A stretch of DNA of 64,000 nucleotides from Sphingobium sp. TCM1 (GCF_001650725.1 NZ_LXVX01000020.1:37464-101463); one strand, 5' to 3'. Shown: positions 34,401 to 44,505, counted from the stretch's first letter. Translations and numbers: made by a program. Notes: generated by a model not told the origin, from the sequence alone.

Positions 34401-35321
34401 ATGAGCCATTTTAGCCCCACTGATCTGGCGCGCCAACTGGGCCAGGGGCTGCTGTCCTTTCCGGTCACCCATTTCGATGCGCAAGGCGCATTTCTGGAAG
34501 GCCCCTATCGCGAGCATTGCGGATGGATGCTGGGCCATGAGTTGACGGGCTTGTTCGCTGCGGGCGGCACCGGCGAATTCTTCTCCCTGACCCCCGACGA
34601 GGTGGCAAAGGTCGTCGCCGCGGCGGTAGCCGAAACCAACGGTCGTATCCCGGTGATTTCCGGCTGCGGCTACGGCACGGCCATCGCCACCGGTATTGCC
34701 CGTGACGCTGAAACGGCAGGCGCCGACGGTGTGCTTCTGCTCCCGCCCTATCTGATGCACGCCAAGCAGGAGGGGCTGGCCGCGCATATCGAGGCCGTTT
34801 GCCGCGCCACGGGTCTGGGTGTCATCGTCTACAATCGCGACAATGCCATCGTGAACGACGAAACCCTTGCGCGCCTGTGTGATCGCAACCCCAACCTCGT
34901 CGGCTTCAAGGACGGCGTGGGCGACATCGAACTCATGACCCGCATCTATGCCCGCATGGGTGACCGGCTGACCTATATTGGCGGCCTGCCCACGGCGGAA
35001 ACCTTCGCGACCCCCTATCTGACCATGGGCGTCACCACGTACAGTTCGGCCATCTTCAATTTCATGCCGGAATGGGCGCTGGCCTTTTACAAGGCGGTGC
35101 GCGCGGGCGATCAGGCCAAGGTTATGGAAGGACTGCGCAATTTCGTCCTCCCCTATATTGCGTTGCGCAACCGGGGCAGCGGCTATGCCGTTTCCATCGT
35201 CAAGGCTGGGATGCGCGTCATTGGACGCGATGCCGGGCCGGTTCGTTCGCCGCTCACGGACCTGTCGGCGGCGGAGGAAGCGGACCTGCGCACCCTGATC
35301 GAACGCGCAACGTCGGTCTGA
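34401..35321 (+). CDS. kdgD: 5-dehydro-4-deoxyglucarate dehydratase (KdgD)
   Basis: A 306-residue member of the dihydrodipicolinate synthase/N-acetylneuraminate lyase family. It dehydrates and decarboxylates 5-dehydro-4-deoxy-D-glucarate to 2-oxoglutarate semialdehyde. The Schiff-base Lys is in [10 protein letters not shown], the catalytic Tyr in VIVYNRDN, and the GGTGEFFSL substrate loop is the glucarate-type variant. ATG 34401 follows GGAGAGGAG; the frame extends 11 codons further but without an RBS. It indicates an oxidative uronate/aldarate route that differs from the KduI/KduD route at the start of the window. Confidence 0.92.
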   Translation: MSHFSPTDLARQLGQGLLSFPVTHFDAQGAFLEGPYREHCGWMLGHELTGLFAAGGTGEFFSLTPDEVAKVVAAAVAETNGRIPVISGCGYGTAIATGIARDAETAGADGVLLLPPYLMHAKQEGLAAHIEAVCRATGLGVIVYNRDNAIVNDETLARLCDRNPNLVGFKDGVGDIELMTRIYARMGDRLTYIGGLPTAETFATPYLTMGVTTYSSAIFNFMPEWALAFYKAVRAGDQAKVMEGLRNFVLPYIALRNRGSGYAVSIVKAGMRVIGRDAGPVRSPLTDLSAAEEADLRTLIERATSV

Positions 35322-35362
35322 TCGGGCGACGTGACTAGGGCGGCAAGCACGGATAGTCTGGC

Positions 35363-36253
35363 ATGATGTTTGAACTCAGCCAGCTCCGTTGCTTCGTCGC
35401 CGCCGCCGAAGAACTGCACTTCGGCCGTGCCGCCCAGCGGCTCAACATGACCCAGTCGCCCTTGAGCCGCCAGATCCAGTTGCTCGAACGCATATTGGAT
35501 GTCCAGCTGCTCGAACGGACCAGCCGCCAGGTGAGCCTTACCCCTGCTGGGGGCGTGTTCCTGATCGAGGCTCGCCGGATCGTCCGACTGGCCGATAGCG
35601 CCGCGCTTTCGGCGCGCCGTGTGGCGAAGGGGGATGCCGGGCGCGTCGCTATCGGCTTCACGGCGGTGTCGGGCTATAATATCGTCCCCCGTATCGTCGC
35701 GCAGGCGCGGGCCGTTCTCCCCAATATTGAGCTGGAACTGCGCGAGATGGTATCGGGCGATCAGGTCGATGCGCTGCTGACGGGCCTCGTCGACATCGGC
35801 TTCGTTCGCCCGCCGGTCAACCGGCACGAATTCGACAGCGCCTGCGTGCTCCACGAGCCGCTGTTTGTCGCTTTGCCCCCCGGCGATCCGCGCAAGGCGA
35901 TGGCAGCGCTGGCTCCCGAAGATTTCGACGGTCAGCCGCTCATCATGTATTCTCGACAAGGCGCGGCCTATTTCCACAACATGCTGGAAAACCTCTTCAA
36001 TGAGGCGCAGGCCGCACCGCTCTACATCCAGCATGTGACGCAGATTCATTCGATGCTGGGACTCGTTCACGCAGGCGTCGCCGCTGCCATCGTGCCCGAA
36101 AGCGCAACCGGCCTGCATATGAACGACGTCCATTTCCGGCGCCTGATGACACCGCAGGAAAAGCCGGTCGAACTGCATATGGCCTGGCGGCGCGACAATG
36201 CAAATCCGGCGCTTCCCGCCATGCGCCAACTATGCACGGAGATCACCGCGTGA
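35363..36253 (+). CDS. LysR-family regulator of the aldarate/esterase locus
   Basis: A 296-residue LysR protein of the CatM/BenM-like branch: LSQLRCFVAAAEELHFGRAA and the HTH LNMTQSPLSRQIQLLE. The C-terminal sensor includes VHAGVAAAIVPES. It is 41 bp after kdgD and its stop overlaps the carboxylesterase GTG (GTGA), so the three genes are likely one transcript. It may control them and the divergent MFS/TonB receptor genes at 41 kb. Confidence 0.92.
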   Translation: MMFELSQLRCFVAAAEELHFGRAAQRLNMTQSPLSRQIQLLERILDVQLLERTSRQVSLTPAGGVFLIEARRIVRLADSAALSARRVAKGDAGRVAIGFTAVSGYNIVPRIVAQARAVLPNIELELREMVSGDQVDALLTGLVDIGFVRPPVNRHEFDSACVLHEPLFVALPPGDPRKAMAALAPEDFDGQPLIMYSRQGAAYFHNMLENLFNEAQAAPLYIQHVTQIHSMLGLVHAGVAAAIVPESATGLHMNDVHFRRLMTPQEKPVELHMAWRRDNANPALPAMRQLCTEITA

Positions 36254-37806
36254 CGCAAATTGGCCGCCGGACCCTTCTCGCCGGGATGGCGGCCACACCG
36301 ATAGTCTGTTCGGCGCGGACATTCCCGCGCGCAAGCCCGATCGCGGTAACGCGTCATGGACAGGTGCGTGGCACGATCGAGAACGATGTCCTGGTCTTTC
36401 GCGGCGTCCGCTATGGCGCAGACACATCTGCGGCACGCTTTCGTCGCGCCGACCCGCCCCGAGCTTGGGAGGGCGTTGCCGACGCCACAGGCTATGGCCC
36501 GGCGGCACCGCAGAGCAAGCCGACCGAAGCGACATCCGAGGATTGTCTGTTCCTCAATATCTGGACGCCTGCGCTGGATCGCGGAAAGCGCCCAGTCATG
36601 GTCTATCTCCACGGCGGCGCACACGCCCATGGCTCGGGCAGCGACCCGCTTTATGATGGTGGAAATCTGGCGCGGCGCGGCGATGTGGTGGTGGTCACGC
36701 TCAACCATCGGCTGGCGGCGATGGGCTATGCCTATCTCGCCCAGCTTGGCGGGCCGGCGGAATCGGGAAATGTCGGCAATCTCGACATCATCCTCGCTCT
36801 CCAATGGGTGCGCGACAATATCGCGACTTTCGGGGGCAACCCCGATCGCGTCATGATCTTCGGGCAGTCTGGCGGCGGGGCGAAGGTCGTGACCCTGATG
36901 GCAATGGCCGAAGCGCGCCCGCTCTTCCACTCTGCCGCTACGATGAGCGGCCAGCATGTCACCGCCGCCGGCCCGATGCACGCAACCGTCCGCGCCAGGG
37001 CGTGGATGGAAAGGGCAGGCGCGCCCGATGTGGCGGCGCTGATGCGGATGCCGATCGAAAAGCTGGTGGAGGCCATGGCAACCACTGATCCGCTGGAGGG
37101 GCGGGGCGAGATCAGCTTCACCTCGACGCTCGATCATGTCGTGCTGGGAAGGCATCCTTTCTTTCCCGATGCTCCCCGCGAAGCGGCGCATATCCCGCTG
37201 ATCGTCGGCAACACCCATGACGAGACCGCGCTCTGGATCGAAAAGACCCTGCGCGCTGGCGATACGACCTGGGAAAATCTGCCCGAACGATTGGTGCGCG
37301 AGACCGTGAAGGATCTCGCGCCGGACCATGTCATCCGGCGCTATCGCCAACTTTATCCCGACCGCAGTCCCGGCCAGATCCTGCTCGCCGCCTCGACGGC
37401 CGGGCGGTCATGGCCCGGCCACCTCATCCAGGCCGAGGAGCGCGCCCGCATCGGCGCGCCGACATGGATGTACCAGTTGGACTTTCCTTGCCCGGACGCA
37501 GGCGGGATATTGGGAGCATTTCATACACTCGACATTCCGCTGGTGTTCGACAATGTCGGCGCGCAGGGCGCGCGCACAGGCACCGGCCCCGACCCGCGTC
37601 GGCTGGCCGGGCAGATGGCTGACGCCTTCGTCGCCCTGGCGCGGACCGGCACTCCATGCCATCGCGGGATGCCCGACTGGCCGCAGTTCACCCTTGAGCA
37701 GCGTGCGACGATGATCTTCGATCGGAATGTGCGGGTCGAAAATGATCCGCGCCGGGAAGAACGGCTGCTGTTCGCCGTTGCCCCCTATATCAAGCCGGGC
37801 GGCTGA
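36250..37806 (+). CDS. Tat-exported type B carboxylesterase
   Basis: A 518-residue carboxylesterase. The twin-arginine signal IGRRTLLAGMAATPIVC indicates export through Tat. The EDCLFLNIWTP signature, the oxyanion HGGAHAHGSG and the nucleophile FGQSGGGAKV (GxSxG) are those of the family, and a His is in GAFHTLDIPLVF. It would cleave ester bonds outside the cytoplasm. The start is the GTG at 36250 that overlaps the lysR stop. With kdgD it suggests a uronate or aldarate carrying an ester group (for example an aromatic acyl or methyl ester) as substrate. Confidence 0.9.
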   Translation: MTQIGRRTLLAGMAATPIVCSARTFPRASPIAVTRHGQVRGTIENDVLVFRGVRYGADTSAARFRRADPPRAWEGVADATGYGPAAPQSKPTEATSEDCLFLNIWTPALDRGKRPVMVYLHGGAHAHGSGSDPLYDGGNLARRGDVVVVTLNHRLAAMGYAYLAQLGGPAESGNVGNLDIILALQWVRDNIATFGGNPDRVMIFGQSGGGAKVVTLMAMAEARPLFHSAATMSGQHVTAAGPMHATVRARAWMERAGAPDVAALMRMPIEKLVEAMATTDPLEGRGEISFTSTLDHVVLGRHPFFPDAPREAAHIPLIVGNTHDETALWIEKTLRAGDTTWENLPERLVRETVKDLAPDHVIRRYRQLYPDRSPGQILLAASTAGRSWPGHLIQAEERARIGAPTWMYQLDFPCPDAGGILGAFHTLDIPLVFDNVGAQGARTGTGPDPRRLAGQMADAFVALARTGTPCHRGMPDWPQFTLEQRATMIFDRNVRVENDPRREERLLFAVAPYIKPGG

Positions 37807-37852
37807 ACCTTTCCATCTTCCCGGCCGTTCGATCGGGTCGGGATCGGCCCTT

Positions 37853-39688
37853 TCATCGATCCCAGGGGAAGGCCAGCGCCGGTCGGTTGGCAAAGCGTGT
37901 CATCGCCAACACCAGCCTTATCCCACAGCCCGGCTCCAGCCGGAGCGTGAAATCCCGCCTGCCGATCGCCATGCTTTGCCCGTTCATGGTGACTGCATCG
38001 ATCCGATGCTCGGCATAGGCACCGCCCTGTACGGTCAGCGTGCGCGCCTGCGGTCCCAGATTGACCAACGTCACTTCGGTTTCGCTATCCGCCAGCCGAT
38101 GGACCAGAGCGGCGACATCCGGCGGAATTCCTGCCCGGCGGGCCACCGGATCGAAATAGCGTAACCGGCAGTGTAACGGTACGCCCCCTTGCGGCGGTGA
38201 GCTTTTCGACCAGGGCGGGCGCGCAATATGCAGGCCGCCGGTCATCAACTGCACCAGGCTTCGGACGCTCGCTGGATTGATGTCGATCGGCCAGTCCGCC
38301 AGCCTGTTTTCCGGCGTGGTGTCGTCCTTTTCCCGCGTGGCGACGCGATCCGCGACCCGCTTCAGATCGGCGGCCAGGGCTTGCTCCGGATAGTCCGCAT
38401 TGCGCCCCTGCAGGAAAGAGATCCAGGCGTCGTCGCCGGCGAGCTCCAGATCTTGGGCCTTTTGCGACATATACCAGATTTCGAACCCGTTGGTGCGGTA
38501 GCGCCCTGGCTTCCAGCCATACCAGCCCTGCGCCCCATACATGGACGGCGCACTCCGCACGCCATCCACCAGTCGCGCGGCTTCATTGATCCGCTCCGTC
38601 TGCCGTCGCCAGAGGTCGATGAAGCCGAGATCGCCGCTCATCACCACCCCGCCCATGAAGGCGGTGATCGACCGGGGCACGCGGTTGCGATCCTCCCGCA
38701 TGCCGGTCATCGGCACGACCGGGGAAAAGCCCCAGCCGTAAACCCCCTTCCACCAATCCTCGCCCACCGTACCATCGGGCCGCACGAAGCTCGGCAACAA
38801 CCCGCCATTGCGCGCCGCGCGCTCGGCCCAGGCGGCAAGATAATCGAGCGCCCAATGGCGATATGCCTCTCCACCGCCCAGGGCATATGCGTTGAGGCCG
38901 AGCGTCGTCGCTTGCAGGTTCAGCGGATTGTCGCCGATCACGTCGCCATATTCGGCATAATGGTCGAGGGTCTGCTGATAGGTCTGCTCACCATGCTCCA
39001 TGTGGAAAGGGCGAGGATCGAAGGGATCACCGGCCCAATCGAGCGGCGTCGCCTGCCGCAGCATCGGTCCCCGGCTGCCGTTGAGCAGGCTACGCATCAT
39101 CCTGAGGCGCGGATCGTAATTGCGCGCCTGTGGATCGTGGCCGGTGTAGAAGTCGGCATAGCGCTTCGTCCGTGCCAGCAGCCTTGCATCGCGGGGCGTG
39201 GACAGCCCCATGACGTTGAAGCTGGTCAACCCTTCGGCATTGTGTTGCCAGTCCATCTGCACGGGAAATTCGCGATAATACATGCCCTGCCGGGCGATCG
39301 GCACGTGGGTCGTGCGGGCAGCGGTGAACTGCCGCAGGTGGCCTTCCCAGAAGCGGCCGGCCAGCGTCCTGATGCGGTCGCTCCCGCCCAGCGCGTGGAG
39401 CAGGAACCAGTCGTTGGTCGCTTCCGCCGCGTCGTCGGGACCGTCATTTGCTCCCCAGCGCTCGAACACCTTGAGATGATCCCGGCGGTCGACATAGGCG
39501 GCATAGAATGCCTCGCAGGCCGCCGCGTTGGCGTCGATCAACTGCCGCTGCATCGTTGCCCAGGGCGGCGCCGCCATCGGCTTGTCCGCCACCAGCCTTG
39601 CCTTGGCGGGCCGCGCCTGCGCGGGAAGGGCGAGCGTTGCTGCGGTGCCCATGGTTCGGGCCAGAAAGCTCCGTCTGTCGACGCGCAT
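37853..39688 (-). CDS. Uncharacterised Tat-exported protein, probably alpha-helical-barrel carbohydrate enzyme
   Basis: A 611-residue protein with a twin-arginine signal (MRVDRRSFLARTMGTAATLA). The middle is rich in Trp, Tyr, His and Gly in the pattern of (alpha/alpha) barrels: FERWGANDGPDDA, YREFPVQMDWQHNAEG, NLQATTLGLNAY, YGWGFSPVVP. The C terminus (about 520-611) is a beta domain (VTLVNLGPQARTLTVQGGAY). I do not recognise a named family; it resembles conserved 'Tat signal' proteins from polysaccharide-degrading bacteria. Start chosen by ATGA overlap with the MFS gene; the open frame runs on into that gene. Candidate uronyl hydrolase or lyase, inferred from context only. Confidence 0.8.
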   Translation of the reverse strand: MRVDRRSFLARTMGTAATLALPAQARPAKARLVADKPMAAPPWATMQRQLIDANAAACEAFYAAYVDRRDHLKVFERWGANDGPDDAAEATNDWFLLHALGGSDRIRTLAGRFWEGHLRQFTAARTTHVPIARQGMYYREFPVQMDWQHNAEGLTSFNVMGLSTPRDARLLARTKRYADFYTGHDPQARNYDPRLRMMRSLLNGSRGPMLRQATPLDWAGDPFDPRPFHMEHGEQTYQQTLDHYAEYGDVIGDNPLNLQATTLGLNAYALGGGEAYRHWALDYLAAWAERAARNGGLLPSFVRPDGTVGEDWWKGVYGWGFSPVVPMTGMREDRNRVPRSITAFMGGVVMSGDLGFIDLWRRQTERINEAARLVDGVRSAPSMYGAQGWYGWKPGRYRTNGFEIWYMSQKAQDLELAGDDAWISFLQGRNADYPEQALAADLKRVADRVATREKDDTTPENRLADWPIDINPASVRSLVQLMTGGLHIARPPWSKSSPPQGGVPLHCRLRYFDPVARRAGIPPDVAALVHRLADSETEVTLVNLGPQARTLTVQGGAYAEHRIDAVTMNGQSMAIGRRDFTLRLEPGCGIRLVLAMTRFANRPALAFPWDR

Positions 39689-41022
39689 CAGGCCAGTTCC
39701 AGCCGGCGGATAGGCCCGACGATGACGGTGAAGGCGAAAATGGTGAGCAGGCAATGCGCGCCCACGAAGACCAGCGCCAGATCGAACGACCCCGTCGCCG
39801 CCACGATATAGCCGACGACAATCGGCGTAACGATCCCTGCCACATTGCCGAACATATTGAACACGCCGCCGGACAGGCCGGCCAGCTGCTTGGGCGCCAC
39901 GTCCGCCATGACCGCCCAGCCGAGGGAGGCGATGCCCTTGCCGAAGAAAGCGACCGCCATCAGCGTGATCACCAGCCATTCCGCATCGACCCAGACGCAG
40001 CCGATGATCATCGTCGCGAGCGTCATGCCGACAACCAGCGGCCCCTTGCGCGCGAGGTCGAGCGAACCGGTGCGCTTGAGGATCAGGTCCGAGCAATAGC
40101 CGCCGATCAACCCGCCCGCAAAGCCGCAAAGGGCCGGCGCGGCGGCGGCGAAGCCGGCCTCCATGATGTTCAGTCCGCGCTCCTTCACCAGATAGATTGG
40201 AAACCAGGTGACGAAGAAATAGGTGAGTACATTGATGCAATATTGGCCCACATAAATGCCGAGCATCATCCGGTTCGCCAATAATTGTCGTACATTGGCC
40301 CAGGTGAAGGTCGGCGTCCGAGCAGCGCCCACACCGGCTTCCTCCATGTTGATAAGGCCGCCGCCCGCCTCGATATGCGCCAACTCCGCCCTGTTTATCG
40401 AAGGATGCCGCGCCGGGCTGTGGATGAAGCGCAGAAACATTGCCGTCGCCACCAGTCCCAGAGTCCCCATGACCCAGAATACCGAGCGCCAGCCGAACTC
40501 ATGCACCAGCCAGCCCATCAGGGGTGCGAATGCCACGAGGGAGAAATATTGCGCGCTGTTGAAAATGGCTGACGCCGTGCCCCGCTCGGCGCCGGGGAAC
40601 CACGCTGCCACCAGCCGCGCGTTGCCCGGAAAGGAGGGCGCCTCCGCCGCGCCCACCAGAAATCGGAGCGCGAACAACGTCGCGACCACCGGCAATCCCG
40701 CAATCAGGCCCACCAACCCCTGCATGGCGGTGAAGATCGACCAGATGGCGATGGCGGCGGCATAGATTTTCTTGGTTCCGAACCGGTCCAGCAGCGCCCC
40801 GCCCGGTATCTGCGCCAGCACATAGGCCCATGCGAAGGCGGACAGGATGAAGCCCGTCTGTACCGGTGACAGGCCCAGTTCGCCGCTCGCCGCATTGCCC
40901 GCGATGGAAAAAGTCGCCCGATCGGCATAGTTGATCGATGTGATCAGGAAGATCAGCGCGATGATCCTGTGCCGCACATAGGTTGGGCGTGCGGGAACGG
41001 AAATGGCGGCTGCGTCGGGCAA
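39688..41022 (-). CDS. MFS transporter, hexuronate/glucarate (ExuT/GudP-like) type
   Basis: A 444-residue anion:cation symporter family permease with about 12 membrane segments. Family features include FLITSINYADRATFSIAG at helix 1, GALLDRFGTKK in loop 2-3 and FLVGAAEAPSFPGNARLVA at helix 4. Relatives carry glucarate, galacturonate or glucuronate. The start appears to be TTG at 41022, with AGGAG 10 bp upstream; no ATG is available before helix 1. It is first in a two-gene operon with the Tat protein and divergent from TonB receptor 3. KdgD nearby supports an aldarate or uronate substrate. Confidence 0.9.
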   Translation of the reverse strand: MPDAAAISVPARPTYVRHRIIALIFLITSINYADRATFSIAGNAASGELGLSPVQTGFILSAFAWAYVLAQIPGGALLDRFGTKKIYAAAIAIWSIFTAMQGLVGLIAGLPVVATLFALRFLVGAAEAPSFPGNARLVAAWFPGAERGTASAIFNSAQYFSLVAFAPLMGWLVHEFGWRSVFWVMGTLGLVATAMFLRFIHSPARHPSINRAELAHIEAGGGLINMEEAGVGAARTPTFTWANVRQLLANRMMLGIYVGQYCINVLTYFFVTWFPIYLVKERGLNIMEAGFAAAAPALCGFAGGLIGGYCSDLILKRTGSLDLARKGPLVVGMTLATMIIGCVWVDAEWLVITLMAVAFFGKGIASLGWAVMADVAPKQLAGLSGGVFNMFGNVAGIVTPIVVGYIVAATGSFDLALVFVGAHCLLTIFAFTVIVGPIRRLELA

Positions 41023-41305
41023 GAAGCGCTCTCCTGGTGGCGCCGCCCGTCTGTCGGGGCGGTAATAGATGGGATATCCAAGCTAGCCCGACAGCCGCTG
41101 CGGGTCCAAGTCCAAATGCGGCATGATCCAGCCAGTTCTTGGCATAATCTGGCAGAGGATACCGGTGTCCTTTCGCTATCTGTGCAAGCCATGCATCGAT
41201 TCATGCCGGATTGAGGTTGGCTTTCGCATCCTTGCCCAGTCTATCGAGATGTGACCGATCCGGTTCCTAAGGCCGGGCAATGATGATTAGGGGAGAGAGC
41301 AGGCC

Positions 41306-44095
41306 ATGAACGGCGCTTACCGACTGAAATCCATGCTGAACCTGTCGAGCGTGATCGCGACCATTGCCTTGGCGTCCCATGCCAATGCGCAGGAGCAGGC
41401 TGCGCCGCCCCAGCAGACCGGGGGCGAGGTGGCGGATATCGTCGTCACCGGCTTTCGCGCGAGCCTCAACAGCGCGCTTGCCGTAAAGCGCAACGAAACC
41501 GCGACGGTCGATGCCATCAAGGCGGAGGATATTGCGGAGTTCCCCGACCTGAACCTGGCGGAATCGCTCCAGCGCATTCCCGGCGTCGCGATCAGCCGCG
41601 TCAATGGCGAGGGACGCAACATCTCTGTCCGTGGCCTGGGCGCCGAATATACCCGCGTCCGCATCAATGGCATGGAAGCGATCGGCACGACCGGCGGCAC
41701 CGATAATTCGGGTGGGGTGAACCGGGGTCGCGGTTTCGACTTCAACATCTTCTCGTCCGACCTCTTTTCCAACCTGTCGGTCCGCAAGACGGCAACGGCC
41801 GACGTGGAGGAAGGCTCGCTGGGCGGCACGGTCGACCTGCAAACCTCGCGCCCACTCGATTATCGCAAGCCCACGGTGGCCCTGTCGGCGGCGGCCAGCT
41901 ATAATGACCTCAGCGAAAAGACGACGCCGCGCCTCTCCGGCCTGGTAGCGACCCAGACCGACGATGGCCGCTTCGGCATTCTGCTGTCGGTCGCTTATGA
42001 AGAGCGCAAGATCAAGGAAGAGGGGGCCAATATCACCCGCTGGACCTATGGCGGCTTCAATGGCGGCTTCAACGCGGCCTCGACGCTTCCGGGCTATAGT
42101 CTGGCGCAGATCAACGACAACAATCCGGATACTGCGCTGTTTCATCCGCGCATTCCCGGTCTCGTCAGCTATGACATTTCCCAGCAGCGTCTGGGCGCTG
42201 CCGGCTCTGTGCAGTTCAAGCCGACCGATCGCACGCTGATCTCGCTGGATGGCCTCTATTCGCGGCTCGACGGAACGCGCAAGGAAGCGCAGCTTCAGGC
42301 GATCAGCTTCAGCCGCTCCGGCAGCGGAAAGCCGCAGACAATCATCCGCGATGGCGTGGTGGATGACGACAACAACATCATCAGCGGTCGGTTCGACAAT
42401 GTCGACCTGCGGTCCCAGTCGCGCTACGACGTGCTCAAGACCGAATTCTATCAGGTCACGGGATCGGTCGATCACCAGTTCACGGACCGTCTCAAGGTCT
42501 TCGCAATGGCAGGCTATGCCAGCTCGGAGTTTTCCAACCCGATCCAGACCACGGTGACGATCGACGCCATCAACACCGGCAATTTTCAATATGATTTCTC
42601 GACCCGTTTCCCGAATATCCAGCCCGGTGTCGACGTCGCCAATCCGGCAACCTGGAGCTTCATCAACGGCACGTCGGAAGTGCGCATCCGCCCGCAAACG
42701 GTCAGCAACGCCTTCACCACCGCAAAGGGCCAGGCCGAATGGGAAGCTATCGACGGGGTGACGCTGAAGGCGGGACTCGACTGGCGCAAGTTCGAATATG
42801 GTTCGACCGAGCGCCGTCGCCTGTCAGGCGAAACCGTGGTCGCGCCGCTGACCCAGGCCCAACTGGCTGGCATGACCACCCTCTTCTCGGGCTTCGGCAA
42901 GGGGCTGAACGTGCCGTCCGGCACGCCCACGGCCTGGATCGTGCCTGATCTCAATGCCTTCATCAGCCAGGGCGGCATCTATGCCAACCCGCTCTACGCC
43001 ACTGGTGGCATCGAAAATGCCACAGCGCGCGGTTCCTATATTACCGTGACGGAGGAAGACACCGGCGTCTGGGGGATGGCGCAGTTCAACCTCCAGGACA
43101 TGGCCGGCGTGCCGATCCGCGGCGATATCGGCCTGCGCTACGTCAAGACCGACCAGTTTTCCACCGGCTATGCCAGCCAGGGGACGGCGATCAACCTCGT
43201 CACGGCCGATCGCAGCTATAATCGCTGGCTGCCATCGCTCAATCTGGTCGGCAACATCACCGACGATCTCCAGGTACGCTTCGCCGCCGCCAAGACGCTG
43301 GCTCGCGCCGGCATCGCGTCGCTCACGCCGGGCGGCAATCTCAACGTGTCGGGCGGCAACCGCACCTTCAGTTCGGGCAATCCGGACCTCAAGCCCACCT
43401 CATCCAAGAATCTGGACGCCTCGATCGAATGGTATCCGATGCAGGGCGCCATCTATGCGATCTCCGCCTTTCGCAAGGATATCGGAAGCTTTGCCCAGAC
43501 GCTGAGCGTCGGCGTGCCCTACAGCAGCCTTGGCCTGCCGGACTCGCTTCTGACCGGCACCACGGCCTCGCCCGGCGACATCTTCATCGTCAGTCAGCCG
43601 GTCAATTCCGACGGCGGCATCCTCAAGGGCTTCGAGATCAACATCCAGCAGCCCTTCAGCTTCCTGCCGGGCTTCCTGTCGCATTTCGGCGTGCTCGCCA
43701 ACTACACCTATGTGAAGTCCAATATCGAATATCTGACCTCGGCCAGCGGCGGTACGTCGGTTACCGCGCCGCTCGTGGGCCTGTCGAAGAAAGCGGCCAA
43801 CGCCACCCTCTATTTCGAAACGGAGAAATTCCAGGTCCGTGGCTCTGTCGCCTATCGGTCCAAATATCTGACGGCCGTGCCCGGTACGGAGGGTAATGCC
43901 TATAACGGCACTAACAGTACGCTGAACGTCGATGCGCAGGCCAGCTATAATCTTACCAAAAGGCTGAAGCTCAGCATCGAGGCGATCAACCTGACCGATG
44001 AAAGCAACGATCAGTTTGTGGATGAAACCAACCGCCTCAATGTCCTTACTCACAGCGGCCGACAGTTTAATTTCGGGGTTCGCTACAGTTTCTAA
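41306..44095 (+). CDS. TonB-dependent outer-membrane receptor of the aldarate/esterase locus
   Basis: A 929-residue receptor: signal peptide ending SHANAQ, TonB-box-like ADIVVTG, plug with FPDLNLAESLQRIPGVAISR and ISVRGLGAEYTRVRING, and a barrel ending in NFGVRYSF (terminal Phe). It is of the same large carbohydrate-type branch as the receptor at 19358, and is divergent from the MFS gene with 283 bp between. RBS GGGGAGAGAG precedes the ATG. A rho-independent terminator follows. Confidence 0.95.
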   Translation: MNGAYRLKSMLNLSSVIATIALASHANAQEQAAPPQQTGGEVADIVVTGFRASLNSALAVKRNETATVDAIKAEDIAEFPDLNLAESLQRIPGVAISRVNGEGRNISVRGLGAEYTRVRINGMEAIGTTGGTDNSGGVNRGRGFDFNIFSSDLFSNLSVRKTATADVEEGSLGGTVDLQTSRPLDYRKPTVALSAAASYNDLSEKTTPRLSGLVATQTDDGRFGILLSVAYEERKIKEEGANITRWTYGGFNGGFNAASTLPGYSLAQINDNNPDTALFHPRIPGLVSYDISQQRLGAAGSVQFKPTDRTLISLDGLYSRLDGTRKEAQLQAISFSRSGSGKPQTIIRDGVVDDDNNIISGRFDNVDLRSQSRYDVLKTEFYQVTGSVDHQFTDRLKVFAMAGYASSEFSNPIQTTVTIDAINTGNFQYDFSTRFPNIQPGVDVANPATWSFINGTSEVRIRPQTVSNAFTTAKGQAEWEAIDGVTLKAGLDWRKFEYGSTERRRLSGETVVAPLTQAQLAGMTTLFSGFGKGLNVPSGTPTAWIVPDLNAFISQGGIYANPLYATGGIENATARGSYITVTEEDTGVWGMAQFNLQDMAGVPIRGDIGLRYVKTDQFSTGYASQGTAINLVTADRSYNRWLPSLNLVGNITDDLQVRFAAAKTLARAGIASLTPGGNLNVSGGNRTFSSGNPDLKPTSSKNLDASIEWYPMQGAIYAISAFRKDIGSFAQTLSVGVPYSSLGLPDSLLTGTTASPGDIFIVSQPVNSDGGILKGFEINIQQPFSFLPGFLSHFGVLANYTYVKSNIEYLTSASGGTSVTAPLVGLSKKAANATLYFETEKFQVRGSVAYRSKYLTAVPGTEGNAYNGTNSTLNVDAQASYNLTKRLKLSIEAINLTDESNDQFVDETNRLNVLTHSGRQFNFGVRYSF

Positions 44096-44125
44096 CTCCA
44101 TTCCTCCCCTGTAGCGCCCCCTCTT

Positions 44126-44159
44126 GCCAGTTGTCCTCTCCGGACAACTGGCGTTTTTT
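44126..44159 (+). terminator. Rho-independent terminator of TonB receptor 3
   Basis: Perfect 11-bp arms GCCAGTTGTCC and GGACAACTGGC around TCTCC, followed by GTTTTTT, 30 bp after the receptor stop. A textbook terminator. Confidence 0.92.
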
Positions 44160-44339
44160 GTGCGGGATCGACATTGCGCGGGCAACGCGCGAGTTCGGCT
44201 TCGAAACCGATATGCGGGGTGGGGCGCAGACCGCCCGCGCATCCCCGAAACCCCCCGCAACCCGTTATCTCAGGCCGGGAGTCGCAGCCCCCCCCCTTTG
44301 GCCGACAGTCCGAGCCGACGGCTGGTGGATGCCGCATGC

Positions 44340-44505
44340 ACAATGAGCGCGGCACCGTCCCGCCGCTTGCCGGGCTGGAGATCAACCATATCTGGGCCTG
44401 CGTTGATTGTACGCCCTATGTCGTGCCTGCCATCCCCGTTACCGGCACGATCGACGGTCTATATCTGGCGGCAGGCTGCTCCGCGCATGGATTCGACGCC
44501 ACATC
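44340..44505 (+). pseudogene. Remnant of a FAD-dependent DAO-family oxidoreductase (C-terminal fragment)
   Basis: In one plus-strand frame the stretch PPLAGLEINHIWACVDCTP, PAIPVTGTIDGLYLAAG and CSAHGF matches the C-terminal flavin-binding region typical of D-amino-acid dehydrogenase/sarcosine-oxidase-like proteins (WAGxxDxTPDxxPVI ... GLYLASGFSGHGF). The FAD-binding N terminus is absent, and homology ends after HGF, before the family's usual GxGPxxG stretch. It appears to be a relic cut at both ends, facing the GT1 gene. Confidence 0.55.

Noticed and set aside
37853..40240. 795-codon version of the Tat protein extending into the MFS gene
   Set aside because: The extra N-terminal 184 codons are the MFS gene read in another frame. 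The Tat signal at 39688 and ATGA overlap give the true start.
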